From NCBI GenBank assembly GCA_944381225.1, contig CALWKJ010000040.1, forward strand, positions 1 to 9,442: 9,442 nt of DNA, in the 5' to 3' direction. The notes under the pieces were generated by a model. It was not told the origin of the DNA. It did no database searches and was given only the letters and a program-made list of their open reading frames with translations. The stretch comes from an uncultured Clostridia bacterium. Lineage in GTDB: Bacteria; Bacillota; Clostridia; Christensenellales; UBA1242. Positions 7,342 through 9,442 of this stretch are shown here, in pieces (position 1 is the stretch's first letter; each line of letters starts with the position of its first letter). Position numbers and translations under genes: made by a program.

Positions 7342-7442
7342 AAAAGTTTAATAAAAAGTTGTATGCTAAATTTAAGCAAAACTATTATGCCCATTATGAC
7401 GATATAAAAGACCATTCTAAGGGCATAAAAGAAGATTGGTAA
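7338..7442 (+). CDS. Small basic/aromatic 34-aa protein coupled to rlmD
   Basis: An ORF of 34 codons, below usual length cut-offs. It begins at ATG 7338, which overlaps the rlmD stop as ATGA (7338-7341), and has a strong ribosome binding site GGAGA (7329-7333) five to six nt upstream, inside rlmD. This is the classic layout of a translationally coupled gene. The product starts MKKFNKKLYAKFKQNYYAHY and ends GIKEDW; it is rich in Lys and Tyr, hydrophilic, without a membrane segment, signal peptide or Cys. I recognise no family. Its position between an rRNA methyltransferase and a tRNA-modification gene suggests a translation- or RNA-related role, which is inference only. It could also be a chance ORF, but start, coupling and Shine-Dalgarno together argue for a real gene. 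Confidence 0.6.
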   Translation: MKKFNKKLYAKFKQNYYAHYDDIKDHSKGIKEDW

Positions 7443-7472
7443 TAATTATGCACAAAAATGAATAATTATGCA
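7441..7472 (+). repeat. 12-bp direct repeat before tcdA
   Basis: AATAATTATGCA occurs twice, at 7441-7452 and 7461-7472, with 20 bp between starts (about two helical turns). The copies fill the 38-nt gap between the 34-aa ORF and tcdA, and the second ends at the tcdA ribosome binding site. A+T-rich composition makes chance duplication possible; function unknown. Confidence 0.5.
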
Positions 7473-7480
7473 GGTAGGTG

Positions 7481-8179
7481 ATGGAAAATTTTATTAGGTT
7501 AGAAAATTTAATTGGAAAAGAAAAGTTATTAAAATTAAACACTAAAAAAGTTCTTATTTTTGGAATTGGTGGTGTAGGTGGATATGTGTGTGAAGGTTTG
7601 GCGCGATGTGGAATTGGAGAATTTACACTTGTGGATTATGACAAAGTTGAAGCAAGTAATATTAACAGGCAAATTATTGCTTCTACTATGACTATTGGCA
7701 AACAAAAAGCTGAAGTTATGAAAGATAGGATAATCGCTATAAATCCAAAAGCGAAGGTTAGTGTATTAAATATTTGTATTAATGAAGAAAATATTAATTT
7801 ATTTGATTTTTCTTTATATGACTATGTAATTGATGCTATTGACATGGTTAAGTCTAAAATTGCAATAATTGAAAAAGCAAAATCTCAAAATGTGAACATA
7901 ATATCATGCATGGGGACAGCGAATAAATTAGACTTTACAAAGTTAAAAATTGAGGATATAAGCAAAACAACAATGTGTCCTTTGGCAAAAGTTATTAGAA
8001 AAATTTTAAGAGATAAAAAAATAACAAATGTGCCTGTTTTATATTCAACAGAACAACCAATTAACTCTTATGATGCAAAGTGTCCTTTGTCCAGTATTAT
8101 TTTTGTACCGGCAGTTGCAGGATTGTATATAGCAAGTTACGTGGTTTACAAATTAGGAGAAATAAGTGGAAGAATTTAA
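7481..8179 (+). CDS. tcdA: tRNA threonylcarbamoyladenosine dehydratase TcdA
   Basis: 232 aa, E1-like (ThiF/MoeB) fold. TcdA (CsdL) uses ATP to dehydrate t6A37 of ANN-decoding tRNAs to the cyclic ct6A form. The Rossmann motif FGIGGVGG is at 27-34, the following acidic VDYD at 51-54, SNINRQ with the adenylation Arg63 at 59-64, DAID at 118-121, and the TcdA-specific MGTANKLD (144-151) and TMCPLAKVIRKILR (164-177) are present. Length is close to the Gram-positive TcdA size. The ATG at 7481 is chosen over the adjacent GTG at 7478 because AGG at 7472-7474 gives a 6-nt spacing. It overlaps the following thiolase gene by 14 nt, so the two are very likely translated together. The sulfur-relay partners CsdA/CsdE are not in the window. 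Confidence 0.92.
   Translation: MENFIRLENLIGKEKLLKLNTKKVLIFGIGGVGGYVCEGLARCGIGEFTLVDYDKVEASNINRQIIASTMTIGKQKAEVMKDRIIAINPKAKVSVLNICINEENINLFDFSLYDYVIDAIDMVKSKIAIIEKAKSQNVNIISCMGTANKLDFTKLKIEDISKTTMCPLAKVIRKILRDKKITNVPVLYSTEQPINSYDAKCPLSSIIFVPAVAGLYIASYVVYKLGEISGRI
8155..8159 (+). promoter_or_regulatory. Ribosome binding site supporting the GTG start of ttcA
   Basis: AGGAG at 8155-8159 inside tcdA lies 6 nt before GTG 8166. No in-frame ATG occurs before the PP-loop motif, so this site supports the unusual GTG start. Confidence 0.75.
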
Positions 8180-8981
8180 GAAAGTAGAACAAAGCATAAC
8201 AAAGAAATTTAAAAAGACAATATGGAAAAGATTTGTAAATGCAGTTGATAAGTATAAATTAATAGAGCAAAATGACAATATTGCCGTTTGCATATCTGGT
8301 GGGAAAGACAGTATGTTGTTGGCCAAGTGCATGCAATTATTAAAGGCACATTGGAATATTGATTTTAATTTGCAATTTATATGTATGGACCCAGGATATA
8401 ATCACGAGAATCGTGTTTTAATAGAAAAGAACTCTAAACTGTTAAACATACCTGTAACTTTTTTTGAAACAAAAATTTTTGATATTGTTTCAAACATAAA
8501 ACAAACACCTTGTTATTTATGCGCAAGGATGCGCAGAGGGTATTTATATGAATTTGCAAAAAAATTGGGTTGCAACAAAATCGCTTTAGGGCATCACTTT
8601 AACGATGCCATAGAAACAATATTATTAAGTATGTTTTACGGTGCTGAATATAAAACAATGATGCCAAAACTAAAAAGTACAAGCCACATTGGCATGGAGC
8701 TTATAAGGCCACTTTATTTAATTAGAGAAGAAGATATTGTACATTGGGCAAATTATAACAATTTAAATTTTTTGCAATGTGCTTGCAAATTGACAGAAGG
8801 TATAAAACAAGGGAAGATTAGTGGAAAAAGAAATGAAATAAAACAACTTATTTCTATGTTAAAAAAAATCAATCCGGCCATAGATATAAATATTTTTAAA
8901 AGTGTAGAAAAAGTTAATTTAAACACAATATTGGGGTATGTGAAAGACGGTGAAGCAAAAACGTTTTTAGATTATTATTAA
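8166..8981 (+). CDS. ttcA: TtcA-family tRNA 2-thiolation ATPase
   Basis: 271 aa, starting at GTG within tcdA. TtcA activates C32 of certain tRNAs by adenylation and replaces its oxygen with sulfur to give s2C32, using a [4Fe-4S] cluster. The PP-loop SGGKDS is at 44-49. The CxxC of the family is Cys116/Cys119 in PCYLCARMRRG, followed by GHHFNDAIET (142-151, the GHHxxD motif). A third cluster Cys would come from QCAC (Cys205 or Cys207); in E. coli TtcA the equivalent region is CNLC, so the spacing differs. The N-terminal helix SITKKFKKTIWKRFVNAVDKYKLI is typical. Close PP-loop relatives (TilS, other two-thiolation enzymes) are less likely given CxxC plus the RMRRG stretch. It ends the + strand operon; the tRNA promoter follows within 10 nt. 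The exact substrate in this lineage is inferred. Confidence 0.85.
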   Translation: MEEFKKVEQSITKKFKKTIWKRFVNAVDKYKLIEQNDNIAVCISGGKDSMLLAKCMQLLKAHWNIDFNLQFICMDPGYNHENRVLIEKNSKLLNIPVTFFETKIFDIVSNIKQTPCYLCARMRRGYLYEFAKKLGCNKIALGHHFNDAIETILLSMFYGAEYKTMMPKLKSTSHIGMELIRPLYLIREEDIVHWANYNNLNFLQCACKLTEGIKQGKISGKRNEIKQLISMLKKINPAIDINIFKSVEKVNLNTILGYVKDGEAKTFLDYY

Positions 8982-8990
8982 AACATTAAG

Positions 8991-9019
8991 TTGACTTTTT
9001 ATTAATCATTTGTTATCAT
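8991..9019 (+). promoter_or_regulatory. Promoter of tRNA-Gln(CTG)
   Basis: TTGACT (8991-8996), a 17-nt spacer and TATCAT (9014-9019), with the TG of an extended -10 at 9011-9012. Transcription should start near G9026, giving a leader of about 22 nt. Confidence 0.75.
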
Positions 9020-9030
9020 TACATTGTTTT

Positions 9031-9047
9031 TTATGCAGATTGCATAA
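9031..9047 (+). repeat. Hairpin in the leader of tRNA-Gln(CTG)
   Basis: A perfect 7-bp inverted repeat, TTATGCA (9031-9037) and TGCATAA (9041-9047) around a GAT loop. It ends exactly one base before the first tRNA nucleotide (T9048), so it abuts the expected RNase P cut. Confidence 0.5.
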
Positions 9048-9122
9048 TGGGGTGTCGCCAAGTGGTAAGGCATTGGATTCTGACTCCAACATCCGTAGGT
9101 TCGAATCCTACCACCCCAGCCA
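9048..9122 (+). tRNA. tRNA-Gln (anticodon CTG)
   Basis: Complete cloverleaf with CCA encoded. Acceptor stem TGGGGTG (9048-9054) pairs with CACCCCA (9112-9118); the U1-A72 pair and the G73 discriminator are usual for tRNA-Gln. D stem GCC/GGC (9057-9059, 9069-9071), anticodon stem TTGGA/TCCAA (9073-9077, 9085-9089) with loop TTCTGAC and anticodon CTG at 9080-9082. T stem GTAGG/CCTAC with loop TTCGAAT; CCA at 9120-9122. It reads CAG codons. Position 32 is T. It has its own promoter. Confidence 0.97.
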
Positions 9123-9155
9123 AATTATCGCAAATTGCAGTTTGTAAATTTTTTT
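9122..9155 (+). terminator. Possible weak terminator after tRNA-Gln(CTG)
   Basis: AAATT (9122-9126) can pair with AATTT (9147-9151), and CAAA (9131-9134) with TTTG (9141-9144), leading into a seven-T run (9149-9155). The stem is A+T rich and interrupted, so this is only a candidate. Confidence 0.3.
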
Positions 9156-9174
9156 GAAAAAAATAAAAAAAGTC

Positions 9175-9203
9175 TTTACATTTTATGTTTAATTATATAT
9201 AAT
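9175..9203 (+). promoter_or_regulatory. Promoter of tRNA-Gln(TTG)
   Basis: TTTACA (9175-9180), a 17-nt spacer and a perfect TATAAT (9198-9203). The start is expected near G9210, leaving a leader of only about 6 nt before the tRNA. Confidence 0.8.
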
Positions 9204-9215
9204 GTAAAAGCGTAT

Positions 9216-9290
9216 TGGGGTGTAGCCAAGCGGTAAGGCACGAGACTTTGACTCTCGCATGCGTAGGTTCAAATCCTGCCACCCCAGCCA
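9216..9290 (+). tRNA. tRNA-Gln (anticodon TTG)
   Basis: Complete cloverleaf. Acceptor TGGGGTG (9216-9222) pairs with CACCCCA (9280-9286), discriminator G9287, CCA encoded at 9288-9290. D stem GCC/GGC (9225-9227, 9237-9239). Anticodon stem CGAGA/TCTCG (9241-9245, 9253-9257), loop CTTTGAC, anticodon TTG at 9248-9250. T stem GTAGG/CCTGC includes one U-G pair. It reads CAA, and CAG by wobble. Acceptor and D stems are identical to the first tRNA-Gln, but the anticodon stem differs, and position 32 is C. Confidence 0.97.
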
Positions 9291-9309
9291 AGCAATTTAT
9301 TGCGAAGGT

Positions 9310-9342
9310 TTGACCGAAGGGCAAAGCAAGCCAAAAGGTCAA
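9310..9342. repeat. Nested inverted repeat
   Basis: Outer arms TTGACC (9310-9315) and GGTCAA (9337-9342), inner arms GGC (9320-9322) and GCC (9330-9332), separated by 4-nt internal loops on both sides (GAAG and AAAA). This is a symmetric two-tier hairpin. No T run follows, so it is not a standard terminator on the + strand. Confidence 0.5.
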
Positions 9343-9368
9343 CAAGAAAAACAAAGCACTGCTTAAAA

Positions 9369-9385
9369 GCGAAGACATGCTTCGC
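9369..9385. repeat. GCGAAG/CTTCGC hairpin
   Basis: A 6-bp G+C-rich stem with a 5-nt loop. Read on the minus strand it is followed by TTTT (complement of 9365-9368), so it could act as a weak terminator for something transcribed leftward from beyond the window. Confidence 0.45.
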
Positions 9386-9393
9386 ACGAGAGT

Positions 9394-9435
9394 AGTGACC
9401 AAACTCCAACGAAGTGGAGTTTGCGTGTGGTCACT
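9394..9435. repeat. Long interrupted hairpin at the window's right end
   Basis: Arms AGTGACC (9394-9400) with GGTCACT (9429-9435) enclose AAACTCCA (9401-9408) with TGGAGTTT (9415-9422). This gives 15 pairs in total, with a 6-nt bulge (9423-9428) on the 3' side only and a 6-nt apical loop. No T run follows within the window. Confidence 0.6.
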
Positions 9436-9442
9436 GAAAAGA

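Larger units (their letters stand above)
9291..9442. other. Hairpin-rich, G+C-richer intergenic tail, function unknown
   Basis: No convincing gene. About 68 of 152 bases are G or C by hand count, well above the rest of the window. It holds several inverted repeats: GCAAT/ATTGC (9292-9296, 9299-9303), TTGACC/GGTCAA (9310-9315, 9337-9342), GCGAAG/CTTCGC (9369-9374, 9380-9385) and a long interrupted hairpin at 9394-9435. The word CGAAG occurs four times (9303, 9315, 9370, 9410) plus once inverted (9380). Candidates are a dispersed repeat, a structured RNA or the end of a neighbouring minus-strand unit; the window ends inside it. Confidence 0.5.

Noticed and set aside
7446..9037. TTATGCA shared by the repeats before tcdA and the tRNA leader hairpin
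   Set aside because: A 7-mer in A+T-rich DNA recurring three times can be chance; no other shared context.
9291..9395. Open plus-strand frame directly after tRNA-Gln(TTG)
   Set aside because: No good start codon or ribosome binding site; the translation is a Lys/Arg-rich string without domain features, and the hairpins explain the sequence better.
9193..9402. Minus-strand 69-codon ORF whose translation contains GVAGFEPTHARVK
   Set aside because: It runs antisense through tRNA-Gln(TTG); the GFEPT-type peptide is a well-known false protein from tRNA antisense translation.

Overview
This 9.4 kb window comes from a low-GC bacterial chromosome. Coding DNA is very A+T rich, two genes end in TGA read as a normal stop (RlmD at 7339-7341 and the DUF421 gene at 2241-2243), and a SpoVB-type sporulation flippase is present. 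I infer an uncultured, probably spore-forming Bacillota/Clostridia-like organism; the sequence alone does not fix the genus. All genes appear intact except uvrA, which is cut by the left edge. I see no insertion sequence, phage gene, CRISPR array or defence locus.

Left block (1-1844, + strand): the 3' half of uvrA (excision repair) overlaps a small J-domain gene whose protein ends in a membrane anchor. A strong hairpin-T terminator closes this block and sits between convergent genes. Second block (1855-4550, - strand): spoVB, a DUF421/YetF-like membrane protein gene and a DUF4363 gene follow one another with spacings of 27 nt and -4 nt. They form a probable operon for envelope or spore-envelope functions.

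Third block (4545-8981, + strand): a small two-LysM protein diverges from spoVB, with the two 5' ends touching. It is followed by a GNAT-like protein of unknown function with its own promoter only about 10 nt from the start codon. Next comes an RNA-modification group: an RlmD/RlmCD-type 23S rRNA uridine methyltransferase, an unrecorded-looking 34-codon ORF coupled to it by ATGA, TcdA (ct6A formation) and a TtcA-family tRNA thiolase coupled to tcdA by a 14-nt overlap.

Right block (8991-9442): two tRNA-Gln genes (anticodons CTG and TTG), each with its own good sigma-70-type promoter. After them lies an unexplained tail of about 150 nt that is clearly more G+C rich (about 45% by hand count) and packed with hairpins. 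Most of the window is ordinary housekeeping sequence. The points that deserve a second look are the hairpin-rich tail, the coupled 34-aa ORF, the SpoVB/DUF421/DUF4363 operon with the touching LysM gene, the tail-anchored J protein, and the near-leaderless GNAT gene.
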